Translations under genes and position numbers: made by a program | In this document: positions 22,501-29,960 of the stretch, piece after piece | How positions within the stretch are numbered: position 1 is the first letter of the stretch | How the letters are laid out: each line of letters begins with the position of its first letter | Source of the DNA: Achatina immaculata | Lineage: Eukaryota; Mollusca; Gastropoda; Stylommatophora; Achatinidae | Reading direction: 5' to 3' | Assembly: GCA_009760885.1 (NCBI GenBank) | Contig: CM019719.1 | Location: 24,512,084-24,576,083 of the forward strand | Length of the DNA: 64,000 nucleotides | The notes under the pieces: generated by a model | Seen by the model: the letters and a program-made list of their open reading frames with translations, nothing else | What the model was told of the DNA's origin: nothing | Database searches by the model: none

Positions 22501-24106
22501 TGGTTCATGGGAGTGTTTATAGTCTGAGATGGCTCATGGGAGTGTTAATGAAAGTATAGCCTGAGATGGCTCATGGGAGTGTTAATGAAAGTACAGCCTG
22601 AGATGGCTCATGGGAGTGTTAATGAAAGTATAGCCTGAGATGGCTCATGGATCTGTAGTGCCATAGGCAACCTGTTTGAACTTTATCTTAAGATTCCTAT
22701 GTAAGCTTCCATTTAATTATATGAAGTCTATCATTAAGTTTGCAATATACAACCGTCATAAATGGGGACAGTATTGCTGCTTGATTTGTTGGTCAGTTTA
22801 TACAATAACAGGATCTTTGGATTACTCTTCTGCCAAACTGTTTTGTGTTCAATAACATACTCTGCTATTTATATGATTCTACAGTATGAGTCTATATCAT
22901 TCCTTATTATATACCAGCTGGGCAAAGATTGTAGACTTGGTTTATAAAAAAAAATGTTCTGATATCTTTAAGATTCTGTAGAGCATCTGTAACCACTCAT
23001 TACCATCACATGCATTGTTTAGCAGTGAGCAAAGAATATAGGTCTGGTGTATTAGAAAATATTCAGTATAAAGGTAAAAGGTAAAGGTAATCCTGTCGTG
23101 CCTTAGAGGCACATAGGGATATGGTGTTAGTGCCCATATTTTCCTTGACCTGTCAGCACACTAGAAGGTGATATGGTCAGTATCACGCCTGGCCGCCTTT
23201 CCTTCCCCAACTTCAGAAGAAGTCGAGTACCCATTTCTACAGCTGGGTGACTGGGGTGCCTCCCGCCGGATTCGAACCCCCGACCTTTGCCATGAGAGAC
23301 CAGTGCATTCAGTATAAAGTGGAATGAATTCAAGAACACAGAGTTAAGACAGATGAGCAAACAACAACGTGTCTCATGGGTGATCAGAAAAAGAAGATGG
23401 ACAAATGTCAGTCATGTGATGAGAAGAAACAACCAGAGAATCCCAAAACAAGCTATAAAGTGGAACACAAAAGATAGAAGAAAAAGAGGTTGATCACGTG
23501 AAACTCTACAGAGGACGTTGTTAAGAGAGACTGGTTTAGTAGGAATAACATCCCTTGATGAAGTTGAAAACTCGCTGAAACCAGGAAATCTTGGCAAGCT
23601 ACCATGCGAGCCCTATGTGACGTTTAGCAGCACGGGAAGGATGTAAGATATTTGAAAAAAAAACATGATGACAAGAAACAATCAGAGAATCCCAAAACAA
23701 CTATCAAATTGGACGCAAGAGGACAATGAAAAAGAGGTTGACCACACGAAGCTCTAAAGAGAACACTGTATGAAAGAGGCTGAATTAGTGGACATAAGAT
23801 CCCTTGATGAGGTTGAAACACTTGCTAAAAACAGAAAAACACAATGAACTACAATGTGAGCCCTATGTGACATTTAATGGCATGGGAAGGTTGTAAGATG
23901 TAAGATATGAAAAAAAAACATGCTCTGGTATCTAGAAGATTCTATAGTATATCTGTAACTATTCACAATCATAACATGCATCTGCTTAGCAACAGGACAA
24001 AGTATATAGGCCTGATATATAAAAACCAACTCACCATAACCTTCACCATTGTGAGACTGACTCCTGAACCAAACTGAACAGAGGTGTCTCTGCTTGCCTC
24101 ACCCAT
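1511..24106 (-). CDS. CCP110: CP110 centriolar protein gene, 12-13 coding exons
   Basis: Twelve exons with GT/GC-AG borders join in one uninterrupted frame of 1313 codons plus stop (stop at 2205); using the extra exon at 1511-1596 gives 1337. Vertebrate CP110 is about 1000 residues. Order on the minus strand: 24106-24035, 21819-21664, 20685-20557, 18254-16075, 14819-14678, 14392-13784, 12734-12618, 11143-11042, 9803-9687, 9373-9294, 4784-4686, 2343-2205 (or 2343-2219 + 1596-1511). The match to CP110 comes from the N-terminal FNGVPILPP motif, the LHEIFFEIPVSEQMALI helix, SFQTETPIKKGMF and AAAKGYLTRCLL, all in family order. CP110 caps the distal end of centrioles, controls centriole length and blocks ciliogenesis together with CEP97. 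The middle third is poorly conserved and disordered-looking, which explains the extra length. The introns are loaded with repeats but no coding exon is broken, so the gene looks intact. Confidence 0.93.
2205..2343 (-). CDS. CCP110: CCP110 coding exon 12
   Basis: Enters in phase 2 after TTTGTTTTCAG and reads a basic tail (KQLTRPKRIIAASAKSSS) to a TGA at 2205-2207, ending DGREF. A possible donor, GATG followed by GTAGAG, at 2219/2218 would skip that stop and join in phase to the exon at 1511-1596. A candidate AATAAA for the short form lies on the minus strand at 1812-1817. Confidence 0.78.
2497..2660 (+). mobile_element. LINE family C, 3'-end fragment
   Basis: Encodes the end of a LINE ORF2: KRKRGRPMRRWL-like residues, then QMDASAG..AYNREAYRRAVREAKF and KGHAND, followed by a (TGAC)n tail. 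It matches the copies near 15.0, 30.5, 32.2 and 48.3 kb. It is 5'-truncated and lies just upstream of CCP110 exon 12 in transcript terms. Confidence 0.8.
2918..3190. repeat. Degenerate ~36-bp tandem repeat
   Basis: About seven imperfect copies of a unit containing GATCTCTGCAGAACTGTG and ACTATTGTTCT, with one shortened copy. It lies in the last CCP110 intron. It ends exactly where a 205-bp segment duplicated at 8.8 kb begins. Confidence 0.8.
3196..3400. repeat. 205-bp duplicated segment, copy 1
   Basis: Nearly identical to 8817-9022, starting AATCTTGCTATCTAATTAA and ending GAAGGAAATGGGTGAG, with small differences including poly(A) length. Both copies lie in introns of CCP110. No coding content is visible. 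Confidence 0.9.
4385..4660 (+). mobile_element. LINE 3'-end fragment (WIGHV..WTP type)
   Basis: Decayed C-terminal LINE ORF remains: WIGHVLR, TYGRPRKKERR, then WGTEQWLA and LCWTPQGL in shifting frames. It sits in a CCP110 intron just upstream, on the plus strand, of exon 11. Confidence 0.6.
4686..4784 (-). CDS. CCP110: CCP110 coding exon 11
   Basis: 99 nt keeping phase 2; acceptor TTTATCACAG and donor GTAAAT. It encodes GPLRRHFGQLISKAFKPLQG plus a short Pro/Ser tail. Conservation is weak, as in the C-terminal tails of CP110. It is accepted because both splice sites are good and the phase fits both neighbours. Confidence 0.8.
4950..5425. repeat. 40-bp minisatellite, about 12 copies
   Basis: Unit TACTAGCACTGTTTACTGCT + CATGAAAGATGCTGAGATGA, nearly perfect. 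Variants include GATGAT/GCTGAT and one unit lacking three bases. Intronic in CCP110. There are no unique spacers, so it is not a CRISPR-like array. Confidence 0.97.
5808..6020 (+). mobile_element. tRNA-derived SINE, divergent copy
   Basis: The head has an A-box-like GTAGTTAGTGCAC and a B-box-like GATTTGAGTC. The body follows (CTGACTCTTTCTGGAGTTGA) and ends near ACACCATATTCCC. It belongs to the SINE superfamily also seen near 13.1, 15.9, 23.1, 45.2, 47.7 and 52.6 kb. Confidence 0.75.
6129..6853 (-). mobile_element. GAA-tailed retroposon, 5'-truncated copy
   Basis: Read on the minus strand it ends in a degenerate (GAA)n tail, shown as CTCTTCTTC on the plus strand. It holds three full 88-bp internal units and is cut off at its 5' end. 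It is flanked by an 11-bp direct repeat TACTGTTTTAT at 6118-6128 and 6854-6864. There is no ORF. Confidence 0.88.
7510..8510 (+). mobile_element. Repeat family E copy split by a MITE
   Basis: 7510-7733 and 8418-8510 together match 59320-59650: CCCTGGAACTACAAGCTG, AGCAGACTCTACTACCATGG and GAGACAGGGTCTTGGTCAGC recur in the same order. The class is unknown. The split is caused by the TTAA-flanked element at 7738-8413. Confidence 0.75.
7738..8413. mobile_element. piggyBac-type MITE inserted at TTAA
   Basis: 676 bp flanked by TTAA at 7734-7737 and 8414-8417. The ends are imperfect inverted repeats: CTCTATCCAGGCCAT on the left, and CTCTTTCCCTGCCATGG when the right end is read inward. TTAA targeting and CCNTTNCCTGCC-like termini are typical of piggyBac elements. 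No transposase ORF is present. The uninterrupted relative at 59.5 kb shows the empty site. Confidence 0.8.
8817..9022. repeat. 205-bp duplicated segment, copy 2
   Basis: Partner of 3196-3400. It lies in the intron after CCP110 exon 10, about 270 bases from the exon. The duplication seems recent because mismatches are few. Confidence 0.9.
9294..9373 (-). CDS. CCP110: CCP110 coding exon 10
   Basis: 80 nt, phase 0 in and phase 2 out; acceptor TATTTTCCAG and donor GTATAA. LSQATLKALERKRK corresponds to LSAATQKSLDRKKY in vertebrate CP110. Confidence 0.9.
9687..9803 (-). CDS. CCP110: CCP110 coding exon 9
   Basis: 39 codons, phase 0; acceptor CCATTTCAG and donor GTGAGT. LQAALLDLHEIFFEIPVSEQ matches the [20 protein letters not shown] helix of vertebrate CP110. 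It is followed by a charged stretch ending in KFV. Confidence 0.95.
10440..10790. repeat. 43-bp tandem array derived from a SINE tail
   Basis: About seven copies of GGGTTACTTTACTTTATCTC plus TTACACATCTCTATGTCATGATA. The CTCTATGTCATGATAGGGTTACTTT core matches the 3' tail of the local SINE (CTCTAAGGCATGACAGGATTACC). A SINE remnant at about 10015-10062 lies upstream. Confidence 0.85.
11042..11143 (-). CDS. CCP110: CCP110 coding exon 8
   Basis: 34 codons, phase 0; acceptor TTTTTAATAG and donor GTCAGT. DTREFAFSFQTETPIKKGMF aligns with the [20 protein letters not shown] segment of vertebrate CP110, and LLERIVAQ with LQERVLAQ. This is one of the most diagnostic exons. Confidence 0.95.
11512..12475 (+). 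mobile_element. GAA-tailed retroposon, 5'-truncated copy
   Basis: Sense strand is plus. It contains the CTCTGCTCTAGAGG promoter-proximal repeats, the TCGTCCTCCTGGACAAAAGC block and about three 88-bp units, and ends GGTGGTAGAAGCGAAC then AAAGAAGAAAAAG. I could not find a convincing target-site duplication. Intronic in CCP110. Confidence 0.85.
12618..12734 (-). CDS. CCP110: CCP110 coding exon 7, followed by a GC donor
   Basis: 39 codons, phase 0; acceptor CTTCTTGCAG. It encodes EMQTKFDRVSAAAKGYLTR, closely matching the [20 protein letters not shown] block of vertebrate CP110, a basic IQ-like helix. The exon must end at AGG followed by GCAAGT: a GC-AG intron with a perfect consensus otherwise. 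The next exon continues in phase at the family position. Confidence 0.93.
13055..13305 (+). mobile_element. tRNA-derived SINE
   Basis: The tRNA-like head has GTGGTTAGTGCACTAGTCTC and a B-box-like GGTTTGAATC. It is followed by the shared body (TATGGAGTTTGAGAAGGAAAG, GATGCTCACCACATTATCCT) and tail GTCTCCATGTCATAACTACG. Intronic in CCP110. Confidence 0.85.
13475..13660 (-). mobile_element. Probable LINE 3'-end remnant with ATC-rich tail
   Basis: Begins ATATCATCATCATCCTGTGC on the plus strand, like the LINE family D copy at 29.64 kb. The coding remnant is too decayed to read. Low-confidence assignment. Confidence 0.35.
13784..14392 (-). CDS. CCP110: CCP110 coding exon 6
   Basis: 203 codons, phase 0 on both sides; acceptor TTTAACAG and donor GTAAGC. 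The start (RREVMLLESEIKAAQKQERE) continues the coiled coil. The rest is a charged Ser/Pro-rich linker that becomes basic at the end (RSPLKYTSTCRRADRVVVP), just before the conserved C-terminal block. Confidence 0.92.
14400..14677. repeat. Degenerate ~30-bp array filling a CCP110 intron
   Basis: About eight copies of a unit like TTACCTGTTGTACAAAAATG + TGTTTGA fill the 285-base intron between exons 5 and 6. On the minus strand each unit carries a CAGGTAAT- or GGGTAAT-like sequence resembling the real donor at 14677, so the array offers several decoy 5' splice sites. Confidence 0.85.
14678..14819 (-). CDS. CCP110: CCP110 coding exon 5
   Basis: 142 nt; completes a split Arg codon, then encodes a Gln/Glu/Leu-rich coiled coil (LTVEELLELHQRQMNEKRQA) ending before GTAATC. 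It corresponds to the QLSLLIAEQEREQERL-like coiled coil of vertebrate CP110. The following intron is almost entirely a degenerate tandem repeat. Confidence 0.92.
15035..15192 (+). mobile_element. LINE family C, 3'-end fragment
   Basis: Same end module as 2497-2660: KKGEEDQSKNG-like decayed frame, then GCCTACAGGAGAGCTGTTAG and CAAGGGACACGCAAATGGC with tail TGACCGAC. It is 5'-truncated and lies in the intron between CCP110 exons 4 and 5. Confidence 0.8.
15868..16012 (+). mobile_element. SINE body/tail fragment without head
   Basis: Contains CTTCTTCTGGAGTTGGGGAA, TGATACTGACCATTTAACCC and CTCTAAGGCATGACAGGATT. The tRNA-like head is missing. It ends about 60 bases from the donor of CCP110 exon 4. 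Confidence 0.85.
16075..18254 (-). CDS. CCP110: CCP110 coding exon 4 (large, Ser/Thr-rich)
   Basis: 2180 nt encoding about 726 residues, phase 0 in and phase 2 out; acceptor TTTCTGCAG and donor GTGAGT. The product is Ser/Thr/Asn-rich with no recognisable fold, as in the regulatory centre of CP110. A KEN tripeptide (SSDKENDVS, about residue 465, bases 17211-17219) and an RxL-like RRRILLS stretch (about 17380-17400) are visible. These could be APC/C- and cyclin-type recognition motifs, since vertebrate CP110 is degraded through cyclin F and phosphorylated by CDKs. Use of these copies is inference. Confidence 0.9.
18357..19838 (-). mobile_element. GAA-tailed retroposon, full-length copy
   Basis: About 1.48 kb between 11-bp direct repeats AAACTCCTTTC (18346-18356 and 19839-19849). 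Read on the minus strand it starts GGTTCTAAGGACTG, passes several CTCTAGAGG-type repeats, then about three 88-bp units, and ends in (GAA)n. It inserted about 100 bases upstream of CCP110 exon 4. No ORF suggests a protein, so it needs enzymes in trans. Confidence 0.93.
20173..20543 (+). mobile_element. LINE family A fragment next to an exon donor
   Basis: Matches 49855-50215 of the longer copy: CAAGAATCTTGAGAACATA, ACATCCACCCTCATTCATGC and GCTATCAAGTGGAACACAGC. It is broken off internally about 14 bases from the donor of CCP110 exon 3. The frame is decayed. Confidence 0.85.
20557..20685 (-). CDS. CCP110: CCP110 coding exon 3
   Basis: 43 codons, phase 0; acceptor ACACACAG and donor GTATGT. It encodes a basic, Arg/Gln/Leu-rich helix (RRDELRQYRKDAVLLEKRL), the start of the N-terminal coiled coil of CP110. 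A LINE fragment begins about 14 bases past the donor. Confidence 0.92.
21225..21375 (-). mobile_element. LINE 3'-end fragment (family F)
   Basis: Similar to 55905-56140, with shared AAGAGATTTCCACTT and CAGTCCTTTGTTTAT. The antisense of the longer copy reads a LINE-like C-terminus (KDRQKWKSL). Short and decayed. Confidence 0.5.
21664..21819 (-). CDS. CCP110: CCP110 coding exon 2
   Basis: 52 codons, phase 0 on both sides; acceptor TTTTCAG and donor GTAAGA. It encodes the conserved N-terminal motif VIKFNGVPILPP, corresponding to the LIRFHGVAILSP segment of vertebrate CP110. This exon and exon 3 anchor the gene identification at the N-terminus. Confidence 0.92.
22180..22650. repeat. 37-bp minisatellite, about 12 copies
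   Basis: Unit TGGGAGTGTTAATGAAAGTA plus TAGCCTGAGATGGCTCA. Copies at the left end are diverged, the right-end ones nearly identical. It lies in intron 1 of CCP110. Confidence 0.95.
23078..23310 (-). mobile_element. tRNA-derived SINE, well-preserved copy
   Basis: The minus strand reads GCACTGGTCTCTCATGGCAA, B box GGTTCGAATCC and TACTCGACTTCTTCTGAAG. It continues with GATACTGACCATATCACC and ends TAAGGCACGACAGGATTACC + TTTACC. It has the best-preserved B box of the family and abuts a LINE family A fragment. Confidence 0.9.
23312..23655 (+). mobile_element. LINE family A, 3'-end fragment
   Basis: Starts ATAAAGTGGAATGAATTCAA and runs to GACGTTTAGCAGCACGGGAA + GGATGTAAGAT. It is the C-terminal ORF2 end plus 3' UTR. 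A second partial copy follows directly. Confidence 0.88.
23662..23912 (+). mobile_element. LINE family A, second 3'-end fragment
   Basis: Shorter, more diverged copy ending ACATTTAATGGCATGGGAAG + GTTGTAAGATG. This tail is close to the SINE tail at 52.85 kb. Confidence 0.85.
24035..24106 (-). CDS. CCP110: CCP110 coding exon 1
   Basis: 24 codons beginning MGEASRDTSV and ending in phase 0 before GTGAGT. The ATG at 24106 is the first Met after an in-frame TGA about 30 bases upstream, if the genomic sequence is contiguous in the mRNA. The residues just before it (FNELCKTSD) resemble the vertebrate CP110 start, so translation may begin in an earlier exon spliced in downstream of that TGA. A good acceptor for such a junction is not visible. 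Confidence 0.75.
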
Positions 24107-25215
24107 GTCTGAAGTCTTGCACAATTCATTAAACTTTCACCAGCCAACCTACCATGAGACTCTGAGCTTGCAAGGTTTACAAGCACAGAATACTGAAGAG
24201 ATCTGAGACTATTCCAGGGTTTCTCACTCTCTTTTAACTTCTATATTCTTATAATACTTCACAATGTACCTTGCAATGTTGGTTGTACTAATAAATACTT
24301 TTACTCTACTTGTGCTATAAACAACACTGATCTTTTATGTAACATTTGATACAATCACATATAATACAAATATAATTTAACCTGGATTTATACAGATGAT
24401 TTTTTAAAATGTAACGAAAATATATGGTTCTTTACCCCCCCCCCCCAAAATAATTTTTTTTTAATGCCCGGCTATACAAACATTATGCTGTATGATAATG
24501 TGCTATGCTTTTTTGTCACTCTCTCATATACAGTTCAATATCATACGATAGACAAGAGGCCAACTTAAGGGTGATAAATTTACTCATTGCATGGTAAGTC
24601 TTTCTCAAAAGCGAAGCTCAATCACCACGGCATCTATTATTCACAAATCAGTTCAAGCAAGCAAAGATGGGAAGTAACTCAGATTATTTTACAAAACGCG
24701 AGATAGCTACAGCATCTTGTTTCAAAATTCGCTCTCATCGCATAGAACTTTTCTGTTTCGCAGTCCACGTTCCGGGATGGTTTATGATTTGAATAAACAA
24801 AAATTTAAAACATCTTTTATAATTACACTAACAGTTCTTTTCTGGACTGAAAAATGTACCCATTTTGGACCACGAAAAAAAATTCTCTGAGAGGAATAAC
24901 AATATATAAAATATTCTTTATTATCATTGTTAAGAATTGTTCAAAATTTATATCTGAATTGTGGAAATTTATGAGTTTCGTGATCTAATATAAATAGGAT
25001 TGAAGTAAGTCCCATAAATCACTTAAAAAAAAAACTAACGGTAATCAGGAAGTTTCACAAAATAAAGATAACACAGCAAACAGCTAGACTCCAGTGGAAT
25101 GAACGACGTCTTGTGACTAACTGGTCCACGCGATGAAGTATCAAAACTTTGTGTGTGTGTGTGTGTGCGTGACACAAAGATTATTCTAAGATCACTGCTC
25201 CACCTACTGGTTCTG

Positions 25216-25500
25216 TAGGGCAGTGGTTCCATATATTTTCAGGCAGTGGTTCCATATATTTTCAGGCAGTGGTTTCATATATTTTCAGGCAGTGGTTCCA
25301 TATATTTTCAAGCACCGCCTTTCCAATTAGATCTAAGTTACAGACTGCCATCTTATATGTGATGCTGCAATACGACGAATCTTTAACTGTTTATATCCAA
25401 GCGTTGGCACTTAATACCAGTTCAATAACGCAGCCGAGGACCACCGGAAAATGCATTAGGGATCACTTGTGGTCTGTGAACTACAAGTTGGGAATCACTG
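25216..25500. mobile_element. hAT-like MITE with amplified left end
   Basis: The left end GGCAGTGGTTCCATATATTT is present four times in 23-bp steps (25216-25312). The right end GTTGGGAATCACTGCTAC is its imperfect inverse (AGCAGTGATTCCC). CAGTGGTTCC-type termini are typical of hAT elements. There is no ORF. It lies just upstream of CCP110 coding exon 1, probably in the 5' UTR intron. Confidence 0.6.
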
Positions 25501-26099
25501 CTACCTGGGGGGTGAGAGGTATGTGTTTATAGAAACCATCTAGATATGACCTCTGACCTTGTCAATCGATATTTTATTGCATATGAACACAGATGTGGAA
25601 AGCATGGACATTTTCGTTGCTGGAGGCCCGCGACAAGTCTCTCCTAACACTTTTTATTGTTCAGAAAAAAATTATCGAAACTGAATTTCTTCCTCTGTCT
25701 TGTGTCTCCTGTTACTGCCGTCAAGCGCTGCAGCCTCCAAGGATATGGCTGCTAGCACAAGGTGAGATACCTGGCGCCTTACTGTTCGATCTACTTAGAG
25801 GAAACAATCTATGGAGATCAAATATTACCTAAATTCTACAAACATCCATTCGCTGACTTTCCTTCCTTATCCTTTTTCTCACAATATCAAGCCTGGACTT
25901 GCAGCACAATGCGAATACCGATTCCCAGAGCCAATTATGTGACACAAACCAGAACACAGCATTGTTTGTAGTGAAAACCTACATGTACCCACACGCACAG
26001 ATTCCAATATAACAAAAGTATGAAGCAAAAACTTCAGCAAAATACACACGAAGGTCATTCACAGCACTGAGCATTTACACGCACAGCCTAAAATCTCAA

Positions 26100-26420
26100 C
26101 CGCACGGGGGGAAAAAAGAGAAAATTTTACTGAAGACATGTCCGAACGCGATTTAAAGAAAAAAAAAACGCGGCACTAACTAGGAACACTTTATCACCTG
26201 CGTGTGTTAACCGACTACGGGCGACAAGTGTACGGTCCCCTGTTTCGTAACAGCCCGCCAACCGTTTGCAGACGGGAAAATCGAATACGCGGGTGCGGTT
26301 CTCGTTACTCACGTACGGGAAGCGATCTATGTGATATCGTAGCAATGTGTTGAATTCGCCCTTCACGTCTATATCTACAGTTGATATGAATACACTTAGG
26401 TATAACTGCTAGGACTTTTG
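26100..26420 (-). promoter_or_regulatory. CCP110: Possible CCP110 5' UTR exon and promoter region
   Basis: More CpG-rich than its surroundings. On the minus strand a donor-like CCCGTAC/GTGAGTAACG occurs at about 26309-26310. A first non-coding or short coding exon (an ATG at 26366 reads MKGEFNTLLRYHIDRFPY to that donor) could splice to the exon at 24.1 kb. This is inference from base composition and one splice site only. Confidence 0.3.
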
Positions 26421-26689
26421 TTTTCTCACTTTTGTAACGTTTGACAAAGAGTGTCACACTACAAGAGTTTCTCCCTACTTCGCTGCGAGACAGCGCACCC
26501 GAAATTGTTTCATTCCACGCCCAAAATTGTGTGTTTTAACATTTTAATTATGGAAATTCTATACAAGAACACTTTCAGGGGCTTAATTAGTGCACCAAGG
26601 AGGTAACTGACATTAAATATGACGCAACAGTAAACAAGAGTACATAATACAGATTTTTTTATGCCCAATGAGAAAAAAAGATGTGTGTG

Positions 26690-28445
26690 TGGGGTGGTGG
26701 GGGTTGGGGTGGTGGTGCAGTCCCCGCACTGATCTAGAGCCCGAGGGCTTGGTGGGTGGGATGGTGGTGCAGTCATCACATTGATCTAGAGCCCGAGGGT
26801 TGGTGGGTGGGGTGGGGTGGTGGTGCAGTCCCCGCACTGATCTAGAGCCCGAGGGCTTGGTGGGTGGGGTGGGGGTGGTGGTGCAGTCCCCGCACTGATC
26901 TACAGCCTGAGGGCTTGGTGGGTGGAGTGGGGGTGGTGGTGCAGTCCCCGCACTGATCTAGAGCCCGAGGGCTTGGTGGGTGGGGTGGGGGTGGTGGTGC
27001 AGTCCCCGCACTGATCTACAGCCTGAGGGCTTGGTGGGTGGGGTGGGGGTGCAGTCGCCGCACTGATCTAGAGTCCGAGGGCTAGGTGGGTGGGGTGGGG
27101 GTGGTGGTGCAGTCCCCGCACTGATCTAGAGCCCGAGGGCTTGGTGGGTGGAGTGGGGGTGGTGGTGCAGTCCCCGCACTGATCTAGAGCCCGAGGGCTT
27201 GGTGGGTGGGGTGGGGGGGTGGTGCAGTCCCCGCACTGATCTAGAGCCCGAGGGCTTGGTGGGTGGGGTGGGGGTGCAATCCCAGCACTGATCTAGAGCC
27301 CTAGGGCTTGGTGGGTGGGGTGGGGTGGGGGTGCAGTCGCCGTACTGATCTAGAGCCCTAGGGCTTGGTGGGTGGGGTGGGGGGTGGTGCAGTCCCCGCA
27401 CTGATCTAGAGCCCCGGGGCTTGGTGGATGGAGTGGGGGTGGTGGTGCAGTCGCCGCACTGATCTAGAGCCCGAGGGCTTGGTGGGTGGGGTGGGGGGGT
27501 GGTGGTGCAGTCCCCGCACTGATCTAGAGCCCGAGGGCTTGGTGGGTGGGGTGGGGGTGCAATCCCAGCACTGATCTAGAGCCCTAGGGCTTGGTGGGTG
27601 GGGTGGGGTGGGGGTGCAGTCGCCGTACTGATCTAGAGCCCTAGGGCTTGGTGGGGGGGTGGGGGTGGTGGTGCAGTCCCCGCACTGATCTAGAGCCCCG
27701 GGGCTTGGTGGATGGAGTGGGGGTGGTGGTGCAGTCGCCGCACTGATCTAGAGCCCGAGGGCTTGGTGGGTGGGGTGGGGGTGCAGTCGTCACATTGATC
27801 TAGAGCCCGAGGGCTTGGTGGGTAGGGTGGGGGTGCAGTCGTCACATTGATCTAGAGCCCGAGGGCTTTGTGGGTGGGGTGATGGTGGTGGTGCAGTCGC
27901 TGTACTGATCTAGAGCCCGAGGGCTTGGTGGGTGGGGTGAAGGTGGTAGTGCAGTCGCCGTACTGATCTAGAGCCCTAGGGCTTGGTGGGCGGGGTGATG
28001 GTGATGGTACAGTCGCCGTACTGATCTTGAGCCCGAGGGCTTGGTGGGTGGGGTGATGGTGATGGTGCAGTCGCCGTACTGATCTAGAGCCCGAGGGCTT
28101 GTTGGTTGGGGTTATGGTGGTGGTGCAGTCGCCGTACTGATCTAGAGCCCGAGGGCTTGGTGGGTGGGGTGATGGTGGTGGTGCAGTCGCCGTACTGATC
28201 TAGAGCCCGAGGGGTTGGTGGGTGGGGTGATGGTGGTGGTGCAGTCGCCGTACTGATCTAGAACCCGAGGGCTTGGTGGGTGGGGTGATGGTGGTGGTGC
28301 AGTCGCCGCACTGATCTAGAGCCCGAGGGTTTGGTGGGTGGAGGGTGCAGTCGCCGCATTGATCTAGAGTCCGAAGGTTTGGTGGGTGGGGTGGGGGGTG
28401 CAGTCGCCGCATTGATCTATAGCCCGAGGGTTTGGTGGGGGGGAC
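26690..28445. repeat. 58-bp G-rich minisatellite, about 30 copies
   Basis: Unit CAGTCCCCGCACTGATCTAG + AGCCCGAGGGCTTGGTGGG followed by a variable (G/T)-rich run such as TGGGGTGGGGGTGGTGGTG. Steps of exactly 58 bp are seen at 26826, 26884, 26942 and 27000, shorter or longer elsewhere. The G-rich strand could form G-quadruplexes, and each unit has a CCCGAGGG or CCTAGGG near-palindrome. Long Pro/His-rich frames on the minus strand are by-products of the repeat. Confidence 0.97.
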
Positions 28446-28955
28446 GACGACGCTGTAGATGAAAACAGAATAGTTAATCAACGCGGAAAAGGGGAGGGGG
28501 GCGTAAAGAAACTAGTTTTGCACCGGCTTATAAAGTTCCTCTCCAAGGCCCTGCTGATAGTATTTCAACTTAGGATTATTTGGGAAGTTCTGAGAAATAA
28601 TTTTCAAACTATAACAGACTGTGTTTCATTTATTTAGCTAATTATTTATTCTATTTTTGTACTGTCCTATTCTCACTGCAGGGTAAACAATAAAACATCA
28701 ATAAATCTGCAAGTTACAGCGCATATCCTAGCCTGCTTTAGTTGGATTAAAGCTGGGGGGGGGGGGGGAGGGGTTGGCTTTTGGACTGAAGGATTACAAC
28801 AGGTTACTAGAGCAGAGAGTGGAATGTGCAGGTTTGGTTTTCAATTTTGTCTTGGACAGGAAAAAAAAAAAATCTAGACTTATCACTGATCTGCACCTAT
28901 GCCAGCATTACTGTACTGGTACACCTGCTGGCTTGCACTATGTGGAAGGTTGTCC
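28446..28955. other. No gene seen
   Basis: AT-rich spacer with a G run at about 28756-28768. No splice sites with coding character were found on either strand. Confidence 0.5.
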
Positions 28956-28959
28956 TCTT

Positions 28960-29270
28960 TATAGCCATATGTACACCTTCTGATGGCTTACGATATGCAG
29001 AAGGTTTACAGCCTGTCTGAAAATGCCTCGTCTACTCAGTATGCCTGCCTCAGTGAGTGTGGTATTTAAAATGTCAGTGCTATTCTGTACGCATTGTCTT
29101 CTCTGCCATTCTCTTTCCTGTTTTTCACGGATCATACTGTTCATTATTGGTAACTCAAGGCCAACTTGTCTACCAACATGACCAAAAAATGATAACTTTC
29201 TTTCCTTGATGGAGTCTTCATCAATAACTAGTTCTTCTAGATGCTTTTGTTGCTCTTCGTATCCTCTCAA
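28960..29270 (-). mobile_element. LINE 3'-end remnant
   Basis: 103-codon frame reading IKERKLSFFGHVGRQ then EKQEREWQRRQC, typical of the C-terminal tail of LINE ORF2 (KLSFFGHI..R). 5'-truncated. Confidence 0.6.
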
Positions 29271-29639
29271 GATATTAAGTTTATAAATTATACTGTATTT
29301 ATATGTGTACTATTTTCAATTTATGGCCAAATCAACTTATGACAGACTCTTCTGAATGTACCTCTGTTGTAAGTGGTTGAGGACCATCTGTATATTCCTA
29401 ACATGGAGGTTTGCTTCTAATCATAGAACCTATATTGATATAATTTTACATTTTTCTGCTGTCTAGGTCCAGCTTTTTCATAAAAGGTATATTTCAACTG
29501 GCTCCAACTCTAACCAACACTTGCTTCCAACTTTCTCCAACCAGAGCCTCTGGCTAACATGGTCATCATCCTGTGCCATCTCCTTCTGGAAGCCTGGCTG
29601 CAGAGACCCTTCAACTTTTGTTTAGAGTCCACTGATTTA

Positions 29640-29960
29640 TTTGAGTATCATCATCATCATCATCATGTGCCGTGCCGACTGGCGTTGGCTATTACGCTTC
29701 TCCAGAGCACTCGATCCTTCATGCAGGTCATCAGTTCAGTTGGTGATCTCCTCTCACACCATCCCGTCAGACTGTCCAGTATCATTTCTCTTGGTCTTCC
29801 TCTTGATCTTCTTCCTTCTATTTTACCTGTTGTTATAATATTTTCAATGCCCCCTCTTCTCATTGCATGTCCTATGAAAGTACATTGTCTCCATCACAAT
29901 GTCCTCATCTCTTCCACAGTGGCCAGCCATATCTTTATCATGTCCCTCATGTGAACTATA
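29640..29960 (-). mobile_element. LINE family D, 3'-end fragment with (GAT)n tail
   Basis: The minus-strand frame reads MRRGGIENIITTGKIEGRRS then RGRPREMILDSLTGW and WRSVIANASRHGT, a typical LINE ORF2 end. The 3' tail is (GATGAT)n, seen on plus as ATCATCATCATCATCATG. Confidence 0.8.

Noticed and set aside
25745..25761. Plus-strand first exon MAASTR followed by GTGAGA
   Set aside because: Short, no downstream exon in phase was found, and it lies within the probable first intron of CCP110; a chance ATG plus donor is likely.
26127..26366. 79-residue minus-strand frame as a separate gene
   Set aside because: Only the first 18 codons precede a donor-like site. It is better explained as CCP110 5' UTR or intron.
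26613..28481. Several His/Pro-rich minus-strand frames
   Set aside because: They are produced by the 58-bp array (58 is not a multiple of 3, so frames rotate). No splice sites or independent composition support coding.
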